Shown in pieces: positions 36,165 to 47,157 of a stretch of 64,000 nt of DNA (positions are counted from its first letter, which is position 1; the number at the start of each line of letters is the position of its first letter). A program made the translations under genes and the position numbers. This DNA comes from Amblyornis subalaris (Eukaryota; Chordata; Aves; Passeriformes; Ptilonorhynchidae): the NCBI GenBank assembly GCA_018881555.1, contig JACAXG010000131.1, positions 930,001 through 994,000 on the forward strand, written 5' to 3'. A model generated the notes under the pieces. It did no database searches. It was not told the origin of the DNA and saw only the letters and a program-made list of their open reading frames with translations.

Positions 36165-36740
36165 TGGGGTGGGTTGACCTTGGCCCGCAAGGCCTCTCTG
36201 TCACTTCTCTTCCCAGCTGGACAGGCGAGAGAAGGCAAGATTGGAAACATCTCATAGCTTGAAATAAGGCAGTTTACTAAAGCAAAAGCAAAATTTGCAT
36301 TCNCACAAGCAAAGAGAAAAACCAATAATTTTATTCTCTACTTCCCCTCAGCAAGCAATGTCCAGCCACTTCCTGCGAAGCAGGGCTTCGGCACGCACAG
36401 CACTTGGTCCAGAAGGCAAACATTNAAAATAACAAACACACCCTGTTCCTTCTTCCTCCCTTACCTTTTATATCTCAGCTGACGTCACATGGGATGGAAT
36501 ATCCCTTTNGATGATTTGGGTCAGCTGTCGTGGTTGTGCCCCCTCCCAGGATCATGTCCAGCCCCAGCCCCTTGATGGGGAGGGAGTGTTGGGGAGACAG
36601 CGCTGATGCTGTGCCAGCCCTGCCCAGCAGTAGCCATAACTCTGGTGTGTTCCCAGTACCTTTCCAGCTCCCGATGCAAAGCACAGCACCGGGACAGCTG
36701 CTGTGGGAAAATGAACTCCAGCTCAGCCAGACCCAAAACA
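36165..36740 (-). mobile_element. solo LTR of an avian ERVL-type retrovirus
   Basis: A 576-base element whose minus strand begins TG and ends CA. It is flanked by identical 5-base duplications ACACT (36160-36164 and 36741-36745). A 5-bp duplication fits ERVL-class integration. Recognised avian LTR landmarks in antisense are CCAGACCCAAAACA at the right edge, ATGGGATGGAATATCCCTTT at about 36490, and GGGTGGGTTGACCTTGGCCC at the left edge. On the minus strand a palindromic CRE (TGACGTCA, 36480-36487) precedes a TATA box (ATATAAAAGG, about 36465-36474). No internal viral gene lies beside it, so it is a recombination product (solo LTR). Family name by eye. Confidence 0.88.
36480..36487 (-). promoter_or_regulatory. 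CRE/ATF palindrome in the LTR U3
   Basis: The full TGACGTCA palindrome is intact. It lies a few bases upstream, on the minus strand, of the ATATAAAAGG TATA box, the normal layout of this LTR's promoter. A CpG sits at its centre and has survived. Confidence 0.7.
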
Positions 36741-37949
36741 ACACTGTAAAGACTTCATCCTAACTCCCAATGGACTTCATGAAGTCTCTGTTTCTCTCTC
36801 ATCACACAGGCCCACTAATTTTGTCCAAAAAATCCTGGAAACTGCAAGACTGTGTCTAGTGGTGTAAATTTTCATTACCCTTTTTTTTCATTACCCTTTT
36901 TTGTTATGAGGTAGAAAACCATCATCAAACTAACAAGGCAATAACTGATCTTTGATTCCAATGTCTCGTAAAACTATTTCCAGCCACAAAAGTAAAAACT
37001 GAGGCAGGAATGATAAGTCCTTCCTTCTCTCCATGTTCTCTTCAATAAGTTGTGAGGATTGATGCCTGGTCAGGGTAAGGTATTGACTGAAGTATTATTT
37101 ACCATAAGAAAAGCCTCATTTTCTCCTTACTTTTTAGAACAGTCTAGGATATTGAATGCAAGACAACTTGCATTAGTTCCACGTAGAGACTTCTAGCTCC
37201 CAGGAAACTAAGAAAATATTCTTGCTTCACAACAGTGTGACTTTGCCTGTAAATGAGAAAAAGGAATATTTTGGAAATGCAGTGGACAATATTAAGGAAG
37301 ANAATGGTGGAGGAGGATCTCCTTGCATTCACAAAGAAGCAAATGGAGAACAGCACTGGATGTCTGCAGTCAGGGACTATATTAACATTGCATTTAGAGG
37401 CAGTTTTACATGGTTCTTTGATGACTACNGGGGTGATTTTGGAACTCTGCAACATTACCCTGCTTCCAGACACTTGTCTTGATTTGTTTTGCCTATCTCT
37501 GAGTATGAGGAAAGTTTCAGGAAGAGGGAGTGTCCTGTATTTAGCTGAGTGAAGTCTGGTGAGACTAGGTTTTGCAAACTTCCTGGAGAAATCTCAGGGA
37601 AAAATATATCAATCCCCAGCCCCGGTGTAGTAAAGTCATGGGACTGTTGAAAAGCTGGTGGATGACTTTGTTTCAAAATTTCCAGCATGAGAAGACCCTC
37701 TCAGCACCTCCGAGGGCTGATGAATGGCAGTTTAGTCCCACTTGCTGAGGAGCCAACATGGAAAATCCACAGGGGGGACGTGAGTGATGGAGTTTGTAGT
37801 TTGATGCTTCTTTGAATCACAGTCTGATGAGAAAGAGGGAAGGAACAGCCAATACAAACCATCCTCATCCTGTCCTCCCAGCAGTCTAAAGCATTGCTTG
37901 GAGGTGAGCATACTGGAAATACTATTATTACTCAACTCCTGCTACTGTG
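36741..37949. other. single-copy DNA with a 16-bp tandem repeat
   Basis: Starts with the right ACACT duplication. A 16-base period repeat TTTTCATTACCC plus T run occupies 36869-36902. Nothing else was recognised. Confidence 0.5.
36869..36902. repeat. 16-bp tandem repeat, two copies
   Basis: TTTTCATTACCC followed by T occurs at 36869 and again at 36885 with no mismatch. Confidence 0.9.
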
Positions 37950-38530
37950 AGACCGCCAGCGACTTGTGCCGAAGGAGCCAACTTAAATGACAATAAAGTA
38001 CAATCCTTGGCAGCTGGGAATGTTTGCTTCCCGGTGTCTGCAAAGGGAGCTCTGGCCTGTGCTCNGCACTCACGCTGTTTTGGAAACTCGAGGCTGTCCA
38101 TAAGGCATGGCCTGCGCAGGGGCCCTATCGCCAAGCAGCGGGAGATGTTGTCCTTAGCTGTGACAAATGATTGCCAGCGGTGATTTCGGGGAAGAAAGAG
38201 GAGCTTTCAGATCTACCCCAACTCGCAAGCCGAGCTGCAAGAGCCCNTGGTCCCGCAAACACCGTCGTGCCACTGGGCTGGGCCAGGTCCTGAGAGCATC
38301 CACGGAGCCATGTGGGTGGTAGGATTTGGCTGGGGCTCGCAGTGTCACATGCCATTCCCGATATTANGGGGCCAGCTCCCGCAGAGCTGCATTGCACTGG
38401 CTGAGCTGGAGCTCTCTAATTACAGGGAGCTTTCCATATGGTCTGGGCTGCTCCTCGTCTGGCTGATCCTGCTCAACACAGCCCTCCCGACCCCACTGTG
38501 CTTCCCACACCTGGCCTGAGGGGGTGATGG
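37950..38530. promoter_or_regulatory. CpG-richer pocket
   Basis: Around twenty CpG dinucleotides fall in about 450 bases (for example AAACACCGTCGTGCC, AACTCGCAAGCCGAGC, GCAGCGGGAG), with higher GC than either flank. No TATA box or exon could be defined. It may be a weak CpG island or simply a GC-rich local segment. Confidence 0.3.
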
Positions 38531-39759
38531 ACACCTTCCTGTGAGTACTCATTGTTTTTCTGAATTAACTTGGGAAAGTCAGATCCAGTTTTCAGACAAA
38601 TATGGAGAGTCTTTCCATTGGTTTCAGTGGATTCTGGAATGGTCCCTTATTGCATAAACTCAGATCTCTGCTATTTCACACTTCATTTCCTTCCATACCC
38701 TTGGGTGAAGACCATCAACTCCTGTTGATTCACTGCGCTTCACTTCTCAGGTTTCCCCACTTTTTTATTTTATTTTTTAGAAACTTGGAGTTTCTTTCAA
38801 GACCACATTCAGATTTCTCCATAAAAATTCCCTGAGAGGAGGAATTTCCCTATTATTTTTTTATGGTTGAAGAATAATGCACCAAAAGGAATAGAAAAAA
38901 AAGCCTTTGACTTCCCTGCATCTTTGCCAGTGTCTCTAACTCACACTAGCTTCACATTGCTCAGCTTTGTCTCATGTTCTTCTAAATATTATTAAGCTTT
39001 ACCTGGAAGCACTGCACTTCTGTGCCTAAATATAGTGAAGCTTAAAACCAGACCCTGGCTATAGGAGTACCNGCTGAATTTTCCTTCACAAATTTAAAAC
39101 CACTCCTGATTACTGTCTGGAATCAAGGCACTGGAAGACACATTGAGCTGGCTTTAATATAAATTCTTATATAACCTATTCTTCCTCCATACCCGGCATC
39201 CCAGATTCACAGCTCGGATTCATTTGAACCTCCAATGGAATTCTTTCTGCTGATTCAGAGGCAGATATTTTTCTCCCATGCTGTGATTCTTACACTGAGA
39301 AGCTAATAGGAAATGGCATTTTCTAAGCCTGCATGCCTCTGCCTGTACATATNCAGAGCCACTGGCTTTCAGTCTTCCTAGGCTTGCAGAACAAGCATAT
39401 TTAAGACAGACTCAGCTGCCTCTCACTCTCTGTGCAGTCAATAAAATTATTCATTTTCCCTTCACTTGTTTCTAATCAAATCCACTGGAGTTTAATGAGT
39501 TGAACACATCCCCAAATGCCTCATTCAATGACCCTAAGGTACATAGAAAATAAGGGTATCATTTACTCTATAGGATCCCCTTTGAAAATGATGCTATGGG
39601 AAAGGAGACAATTCCTTGCACCTCAGATCTGAAACTACTTCNGCACGGATGGAAAAGAATAAATCATCCTGCAGTGTGGGTATGTGATAGGAGATTGCAT
39701 CTGATGAACAGGTAGTCCTGTGACCCCTTTCCTGCTCAGTGGCTTTTCAGATCAGAATC
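38531..39759. other. single-copy DNA, nothing recognised
   Basis: AT-rich, with no repeat or exon supported. Confidence 0.5.
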
Positions 39760-39882
39760 AAGCTTAGAATGGATATTAAGAAGAAATTATTTACTGTGAT
39801 GATATTGAGGCACTGGAACAATCTGTCCAGAGAAGCTGTGGGTGCTCCATCCCTGGAAATGTGCAAGGCCAGGCAGAGAAGA
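39760..39882 (+). repeat. CR1 LINE internal fragment, no tail
   Basis: Sense landmarks are GAATGGATATTAAGAAGAAA, TTATTTACTGTGATGATATT, GAGGCACTGGAACAATCTGT, CCAGAGAAGCTGTGGGTGC and TCCCTGGAAATGTGCAAGG. It stops before the 3' end, so the tail was lost after insertion. It is more diverged than the other CR1 copies, hence older. Confidence 0.85.
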
Positions 39883-40792
39883 ATGACACTGTCCTCCAGA
39901 GATGGAACGGATCGCTGCCTCTTCAGAGGTGGTGTGGAATGGACATAGCTTTTCCATACATCAAATTTCACAGTGAATCTATTAAGTTATCAACGGATTT
40001 ACTGATCTTTCCTGCAGTAAGGCACAGGTCCCAGCTGCCCAGCTCAGACCCATACCTTATAGTGGTACCTTCCTGCAGCCTTGGCTTCTGGTATCAGCCG
40101 TGCTGCTGAAACACAGCTCAGAGACANGATAGAAGAAGAAGAAAGAAATCCTCATCCTCCTTCCCTGTATTTCTAGGTCTTGGTGTCACCATCAACTAAA
40201 GCTGGGCCCTGGGAAACGGGTCAAAGTGGAGAGAAGACCCCTTCCTTTTATCTTCCCAATGTTCCTGGATCTTGATATCAACTGAAGGTGAGCAGCCAAG
40301 ACATTTTTAGCAGCAACTTCCCAAGCCCCTCTCAGCTGTAATGCACCTTCTTTTTAAACTGAACATGAAAGCAAGTCAACTTACCCTGCTGAGCTCTGGC
40401 CCATGGGCCCAAAGGTTTCACAACCTGGGTAGGGACCTATTGCAGTGTGGATTTAGGACTTTCACAGTCTGATCAGAACTCAGATCTGAATTTGGATCTG
40501 GGCAAGACATATAGTTTAAGCATATAAAAAATCTTCATTGAGATGCCACCAAGGATATCCCAGTGCTTATTTCCATGGTCCCCTGAGTTCCTTAGAGGCA
40601 GCTGACAACTTTATTCAATTCCTAAAGAAATTTTTGACAGTTCTGCTGCTGGCACCCTGTTTAAATACTGTAGAGATTCTGGTGGTGATAGAGGAACACC
40701 CAAGTACCTACAATTCCCTCCCCTGTGCAAGTTCCTGAGGAGACAGCCCCTATCCCAAGGTGCCACCCAAGACATAACCTTATGGCTTCAAC
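39883..40792. other. single-copy DNA, nothing recognised
   Basis: No repeat or exon supported. Confidence 0.5.
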
Positions 40793-41072
40793 ATCACAGA
40801 ATCACAGAATCATGGAATATCCTGAGTTGGAAGGGATCCACAGGGATCATCGAGTCCAGCTCCTGGCCCTGCACAGGACAGCCCCAAGAATCCCACCCGG
40901 TGCCTGACAGCATTGTCCAAACACTTCTTGAACTCTGTCAGGCTTGGGGCATTGGCCACTTTCCTGAGGAGCCTGTTCAGTGTCCACCCACCCTCTGGGT
41001 GAAGAACCCTTTTCTAATATCCAACATTAACCTCCCCTGATGCAGCTTCATGCCTTTCCCTCAAGTCTTATC
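40793..41072 (-). repeat. CR1 LINE, tail type shared with the SINE
   Basis: Antisense landmarks are ATCATGGAATATCCTGAGTT, GGATCCACAGGGATCATCGA, GTCCAGCTCCTGGCCCTGC, CTTCTTGAACTCTGTCAGGC, GAGGAGCCTGTTCAGTGTCC and AACATTAACCTCCCCTGATG. Its 3' tail (CCTGAGTTGGAAGG…CACAGGGATCAT) is the same type as the tail of the SINE at 31316-31460, which fits the idea that this CR1 subfamily supplied the machinery that mobilised the SINE (CR1-X in the literature, from memory). Confidence 0.93.
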
Positions 41073-43818
41073 TCCATAAATCTGGGGAAAACCACTCAGG
41101 ACCTGAGGGTGGAAATCTGTGCTAAGTCGACAGACAATGTGGAGTTCAAATCCAGCATGTAAATCCCGGCAAGCCCTTCCCTTGATTTCTTGCTTTCANG
41201 CAAATCCTGATCAGCTCCTAGGAAAACCTCACTGGGATCTGGATGTCGAGACTGATGTGCCTCTTGGTGAGGGCCTGTCCACACCTCTGATGCCGAGGAA
41301 GCTTTGCTCTGGGTGCCCACTTTGAAGTTGAGCTGTGCTTTCATTTCAAACAGAGCTGGGCGGCTCAGCTGCGGAGCAGAAGGAATTGGTGCTGCATGGC
41401 TGGTGGACAACCTCAGGGAGACGTGTTAACAGCTGCTAATGTGCTGCAGCTCCAATTTCAGTTTCAGAGCATTGTGTGTTAAAAAAAAATACATAAAATT
41501 TTTTTTAAAAATCAGACATTAACAGTTAATAACAAGGGAGTGTTTCACCAGTTTTGCTTTTGACATAATGGAGCAGGAGGCTTGGTGAACCAGGAAAGGC
41601 TCCATAATGCAACATCCTGATGCTGACACGGAGCAGGGAGCAGATGAAAAAGCTCCTACTCTGCCTTTAATTTATAGCACATTTTATTATGTGACACAGA
41701 TTTAATAAGTGAAAATATAAACATCAGGGTAACAATTACAGAGGAAGCAAAACTTGGAACTCACGTCAACCTACGAGGCCCCAAGGTTGCGTCCAGAAAC
41801 TCTTATTTCCTCTGGCACTCTCCTCTCTGGATCTCAACTGCATTCTCTCCATTAGAGCCACATGGTTGGGTGGTGGAGAAAAACACTGNGATAACTTCAT
41901 TGTGTTTCAGCTGGGAGTTGGACATGTGCAGAGGAATCTCTGGAGACATTCACTTGTGTGGTGAAGGGTTGGAGTAAATAAGACTTCAGCACCAGTCAAA
42001 AAATGTTTTGAAACAGGTGATTTGATACACAATTAACCTCAAGGGGATAATGGAAGAACGAGCACATCCACACATTAAAGACATTGATAGCGGACATCAA
42101 TTGAAATACCCCAGACAAACAATNTGCTTGCACCTATCAGGAACAATTCTCAGCAATTAGCAGGAAAACAGCATGTAGGAGACGGTCTTGCATCTGTATT
42201 TCCAGTAGTGGGGCTGTTGTTGCCTTGCAGATCTGGTGAACTTCAAGGAAGACACGGGGTAAATACGAAAGATCCAGGAAAGATTTATGTAAGTCATTCA
42301 GGACCTGAAAAATGCACCTGATAGTGAAGCTGCTTACTCTGTTTATGGGGCAACTAAGGAGGGATTTAAACTCTGTCTGCATGGTGGAGCTGGCCTGTTT
42401 CACCCTGGGCTTTTGCCATGTGTCCTCTGTTAGACCCCCATGCCTGTAGCCAGAGTTGGGAAGCTCTCTGAGACTCACCCAGCAGGTTCAGCCTGTTGCC
42501 CTGAGCTCCGATATGTGACAAAGGCAATGGCTTCTGAGCTCACAGCCAGCTTGGGAAGTGACTCTCCACTGCCTTGGCTCTTTCAGCTGCCTTTTCCCAG
42601 CTGTGATTCCTGACAAGGAATGGTGCTGTTGGCTGAGGCTGGGTCACAATCATATACTCCTCCTCACAGGCAGGAGTGAGATGGGAAAGTCTTTCATGCA
42701 GAGAGGCACCAGGAATTCCTGTTTCTCACCTGTCATGAGAGCCTGACTCCACAGTTTCTGCCTCTATGCACAGCTTTGGGATATTTCTGTCTGCTGGTTT
42801 GGCTGCAGACTCTGGTCTCATCTCAAAGGTAGCATCTGCTGATGATTGCTGTGTTCCTGTGAGCCAATGTCACCTGCCTCTCAGCTGACATTTGACTGTG
42901 GATTCTTAAAATAAAAGGCCAGCTCAGATGTTTTCTCAAATGAAACTTTGGAGCCACAGCCCCAACCTGGTCTGCAGGTACCACTNGGACAAGCACAGCA
43001 CATGACAGAGGATCTTCTAAAGTTATGGCAAGCTGGAATATCTTGAGTTGGGACTTGAAAGTGTTATAGGCAAAAACTTGGCACACCTCGTAGGGGTGAG
43101 ACTCTCCCATTAGGTCTATGTGCCCAAGGCTGTGATGGCTCCGGCAGGATTTGATTCTTGAGTGGTTTCCCAGTTTCCGTACAAAATGGACAAATCACTG
43201 CAAGAAATTCTATGGTCTGTGGTGTCCAACAGTCTAAATGGATGGTCCAAATGGCTCATTCCCCCTGGTCTTCAAAACTGTGACTAGTCTAAAAATAAAA
43301 AGCCTTGAACGTCCCCCCTTTCCATTCTGCAGTGAATGCTTGGAAGGGGGAAGGAGACTGGATCTGATTTGGATACCGGGGACAGGTTAGAAACAAAATA
43401 ATAAGAAGCATTAAAGTGAAAATGAAGAGTAGCCAGATCACTGAATTTTAAAAGAAAAACAAACACACAATAAAGCGATACCTCCGCTCCTTGGACCAGC
43501 TCCTGCTCCAAACCACCTATCACATCTCATTAGAACAATGTTGAGCTCTTTGGAAAAGAGGTGCCTGCCTAGGATCCACTTTCAAAGAAAACTGCTGGGA
43601 GTTTACTTAGAGATGAAGAAAAAAAAATTAGAGCTTTTATAAGAACCAGAGAGAGTAGAATTCCTCACTCCAAAGCAATTGTTATATTTTAAATATTCTA
43701 TTAAAGAATCCATTTTCTCCTTTTTCCTTAAATGGCTGGGGATAGGTTTCAATGTACATCTTGAATTGGGCTTCGCAGCGTTAGGATTTCCAGTGGCATT
43801 TGGTTTTGATAAACCTCC
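41073..43818. other. single-copy DNA, nothing recognised
   Basis: A high-complexity AT-rich block at about 41,430-41,760 (AATTTCAGTTTCAGAGC, AACAGTTAATAACAAGG, TTTATAGCACATTTTATT) looks like possible conserved non-coding DNA. The rest shows no repeat or exon. Confidence 0.45.
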
Positions 43819-43844
43819 TTTTTTTTTTTTTTTTTTTTTTTTTT
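43819..43844. repeat. poly-T run of 26
   Basis: Twenty-six consecutive T, the longest homopolymer in the window. No retroposon body or target-site duplication is recognisable beside it. An A-rich homopurine tract lies about 150 bases to the right. Confidence 0.95.
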
Positions 43845-43990
43845 ATTTTGCCTTGAAGCAGTTTGTTCTCTTGGCAAGAATACAGAGACTGGCAATTGTA
43901 ACTCACTTCTTGTTGCCAGCAGTAAGGAAAGCTTGAGGTCCTCTTTTTCAGCTGTAGCACGTTTGGATGTTTGGAACCAGAGCAGTGAAT

Positions 43991-44047
43991 AGAGGGGGAA
44001 AGGAGGAGGGAGAAGGAGGAGGAAAAAAAAAAGAAAAAAAAAAAGGA
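43991..44047. repeat. 57-base homopurine tract
   Basis: Fifty-seven consecutive purines: a GGA-rich first half (about 43991-44022) and an A-rich second half with two isolated G. Tracts of this kind can form triplex DNA and block polymerases. Confidence 0.95.
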
Positions 44048-44944
44048 CCCTAAATCTGTTCTTTTCTCTACTGTAAATTACAACCCTGCTTTTTTAATTT
44101 CCTTTCCCAGCACAATGTTATTCATTCACCTCCAAGATAAACAGGGGGCTTAGAGAGTGAACAGCTTGGGAGAACAAACTGTCCTCTTTTCACAGTCTTT
44201 ACCTGTCAAGAGCCTGATTAAACACANATATGCTGATGCAAGTATGGCATGGTGGCCTTTGGGAAGCTTCTGCATCCTCAGGGTTGACACAAGGCTGATC
44301 CTGAAGCTCTGAGGTCTTCAGAGAACCGATGGGTTCTTGTTCNGCTGAGCTACTGAATGAGGCTAAAAATATTTATTTTTTTTTCTTCTGTAAAGGCTCT
44401 GTTTTTCAAACACAAAACCTTTGGGACTAGCTTGGAAGAGACTGTGAAGAAAGACTTCCCAGTTGCTAAGCCTTTTGAAATCCCTGATTTGGGATGATAG
44501 ACATTTTCCTTCATGAGAGGTGAATTGGGAGGTAGTAGTCCTTTACTAAAAAAACCCCAGTCCATTCTAATTATATAACCGTGTGTTTACTGTTTCTGTT
44601 TGGCACAACAGGCCAGTCCTCTCCAGTATAACTTCATGCATCTTCCAGAGTGGCCCCGTGGAGGTATGTGATTATATGTTTCTTGATGAGGAAGTCAGAT
44701 GTTCCTGCTTCATAATTTCTATTTCCTCAGTAGAATACAGTATTTCCTTTAAGGAGTCTCTGTGGTCTGGACTAAAGCTACAAGCTTTAGTTAAGGTAAA
44801 GCAGGACTCACTTCACACAGGTCTTTTCCCATTCATTTCCTGGCTCATCTCCCACCCATCCTACCCTCTCTCATCCGCCTACTGACTTCTACAGTACCTG
44901 GAGAAGTAAAATTCATCACACAGTTGCTAATCACGAGTAGCAGC
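44048..44944. other. single-copy DNA, nothing recognised
   Basis: No repeat or exon recognised. Confidence 0.5.
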
Positions 44945-45035
44945 CTGGTTTACAGAGCAGGCTGAGAGGTGGAGGTTGTCAGCTCTGTTTGTGACTCCGC
45001 TGCTGAGCAATTTATTAACCTCTTTGACCATCTTG
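44945..45035 (+). repeat. possible MIR SINE relic
   Basis: TTTACAGAGCAGGCTGAG, then TTGTCAGCTCTGTTTGTGAC and TTTATTAACCTCTTTGACC, match the sense MIR order (…CAGCTCTGCCACTTAC…, CACTTAACCTCTCTG…), but similarity is patchy. Confidence 0.4.
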
Positions 45036-45600
45036 ACACGAAAGTACCGTGGCCTGAAATCTGTCATTTTCGACCACCACTAAGTGTGGCAGGAATAAAT
45101 GGAAGCAGGAATTTTGCTGGGGTGGAAAAGCTACCCAGAATCATCAAGCAGCTNTGGGTTGTGGTGTCCTCCAGCCCCAGCCATTGTCCCCTCACTGGGG
45201 ATGGCTNTGGGTCAGTCACTTTTCCTCCTGGCTTCTGTTCCCACTGCAGGGATGGAGGGCATTGTGTAGAGCTGGGCTACTGTAGCTCTCCCTAAGCCTG
45301 TTACTCCAATATAAACCTCACTGTTGGTGGTGCCAGGGCTTGGGAGAGAACCAAAGCAGGCAAGAGAGACATGAGAGCCAGTTCTGTTAGTGTAAGAGTA
45401 AGATGCCCAGACAAATATCCTTCCAGCTGAAGGGGAAAAAAAAAAAAGAAGGAAAAACCATATAGTTTTTGTCCATTTACTGTGTATANTGGGTGCATCT
45501 AACTTCTTGCAGTCATTTTCTGGAGTTTTCTTTTTGCCTTTCACGTAAGCAACTGAAGGTTCTGGAAAAACTTTTAGATTTTTCCTATTTATATAAATGG
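45036..45600. other. single-copy DNA, nothing recognised
   Basis: Contains an A12-type run at about 45436-45447. No other feature. Confidence 0.5.
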
Positions 45601-45617
45601 GTTGTTGTTGTTGTTGT
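45601..45617. repeat. (GTT)n microsatellite
   Basis: Five to six copies of GTT directly before a LINE remnant. Confidence 0.9.
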
Positions 45618-45654
45618 GTGTTTCTTTTTTGTGTTTATATTTATATATAAATAA

Positions 45655-45915
45655 TGCCAGAATACAAAATAATGANTGGTTTGTGGAAAAACCATCCAGA
45701 AGTTTCTCTGCATCCAANCCCATAAAGCAAGAACCAGANGNGGATGATGAGTCCATTTTCACAGGCAACAAAGACAAAATGGGTGCAAGGAAATACTTCT
45801 GTTTAAAGCATATAATCACCCTAAGGAATTCCCTGCCACAGGAAATTATTGAGGCAGACTTGAAGAAGGTCAGAGAGATATTTTTAAAGGCTTGAATGTT
45901 CATGTGAACAAGCAA
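45655..45915 (+). mobile_element. ancient CR1/L3-type LINE, 3' region
   Basis: Sense landmarks are GATGATGAGTCCATTTTCAC, GGTGCAAGGAAATACTTCTG, ATAATCACCCTAAGGAATTC, CCTGCCACAGGAAATTATTG and GAGGCAGACTTGAAGAAGG, in the order of the amniote CR1/L3 3' end ('LRNSLPQE' segment). It stays open for about 75 codons, but this lies at the end of or beyond the LINE's own reading frame and is not taken as coding. Four ambiguous bases fall within 70 bases at its left end. Confidence 0.75.
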
Positions 45916-46918
45916 CACACATTACACACTTTTTCTCACTGGCCAAGGAGAAGGGTCAAATATTACAGGGATTCCAATATGTGGCCACCATGCAAAAACT
46001 GTAGTGTAGAAAGGTAACCATTTCCACACTGTGGTTCGCTATGCAACATTTTAAAAAGGTCAGCCTAATCAAAATGCATGAATATCTGGAGAAACACATT
46101 TCAGAGATCAACAAGCTCTAGAGTGATATGATAGTGCTGTAGAGTAATGCCAATGTGTGTAAGAATTTGTAGTATCAAAACATCTTCTCAGATCTTTAAC
46201 CTTAACTTTTCTCACTTGTCTTAGCATTTTGTTACAAAATAATAACAGTTTACCCCCTTTTCCCTCTCCATCTTTGTGGAATACACACTTAGCCTGTTCG
46301 AGATCACTGTGCAGGTGTGCTATCACTAACCACTCATTCTGTACCTGAAAACTGCAGAAAATTTGGAGGCAAGCCTGTAGCTAGGGTTTTCAAGGGTGAT
46401 CTTGGGTGTTGCAGTTTATGGAGCCCCAAACCAATCCATTTCACAGGCATCTGCATTCAGAGCACTGAGCACAATTTCCCTGAAAATTGCTGCCTCTGCT
46501 TTANCTCCAGCACAGCTCCTAGAAACAATGCACCAAAAAGGAGCCCATCACTTCAGGAAAGTTCCTTTTCCCCAAGTAGGATTTTCCACAGAAGTGATTT
46601 GCTTTGACTTTTCTTAACCCTCAGGGCAATATGGAGAATTCAGGGGGGGTATATCCCACCACGGACTGCACGGCCTGGTATACCAAGGGTGCCAGACATC
46701 TAAAAGGCACCTGGGAATGCAATCATTTCTTCATTGCACTGCTGGAACTTGTCCTGCCATGCTTTTTGCTTTTGACAGTGTCCAAACAGTGTCCCTGCAN
46801 AGCCTGGAAATAGGACCTTGCAGGCACCATGCCAAACAGACAGGATACATNCAGCATCCCTTTGAGAAGACTGAGAGGTCATGCTACAAGCAGGTCCATG
46901 TCTGTCAGCCTGTCCAGG
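45916..46918. other. single-copy DNA, nothing recognised
   Basis: No repeat or exon recognised. Confidence 0.5.
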
Positions 46919-47157
46919 GTTTAGATTAGATGTTAGGAAGAAATTCTTCCCTGTGAGGATGGTAAGGCACTTGCACAGGTTGCCCAGAGAAGCTGTGGCT
47001 GTCCCATCCCTGGAAGTGTCCAAGGCCAGGTTGGACAGGGTTTGGAGCAACCTGGTCTAGTGGAAGGTGTCCCTGTCCATGGCATGGGGGGCTGTCACTA
47101 GATGATTTTTAAGATTCCTTCCAACCCAAACCTTTCCATGATTCCATGATTCTATTC
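46919..47157 (+). repeat. CR1 LINE 3' end
   Basis: Sense landmarks are TTTAGATTAGATGTTAGGAA, GAAATTCTTCCCTGTGAGG, TGCACAGGTTGCCCAGAG, GGAAGTGTCCAAGGCCAGG, AACCTGGTCTAGTGGAAGG and TTCCTTCCAACCCAAACC, ending in CCATGATTCCATGATTC. The element is close to the common CR1 of this window and has an intact tail. Confidence 0.97.

Noticed and set aside
36165..36740. A complete endogenous retrovirus
   Set aside because: Only one LTR lies between the ACACT duplications; no internal viral coding sequence was seen.
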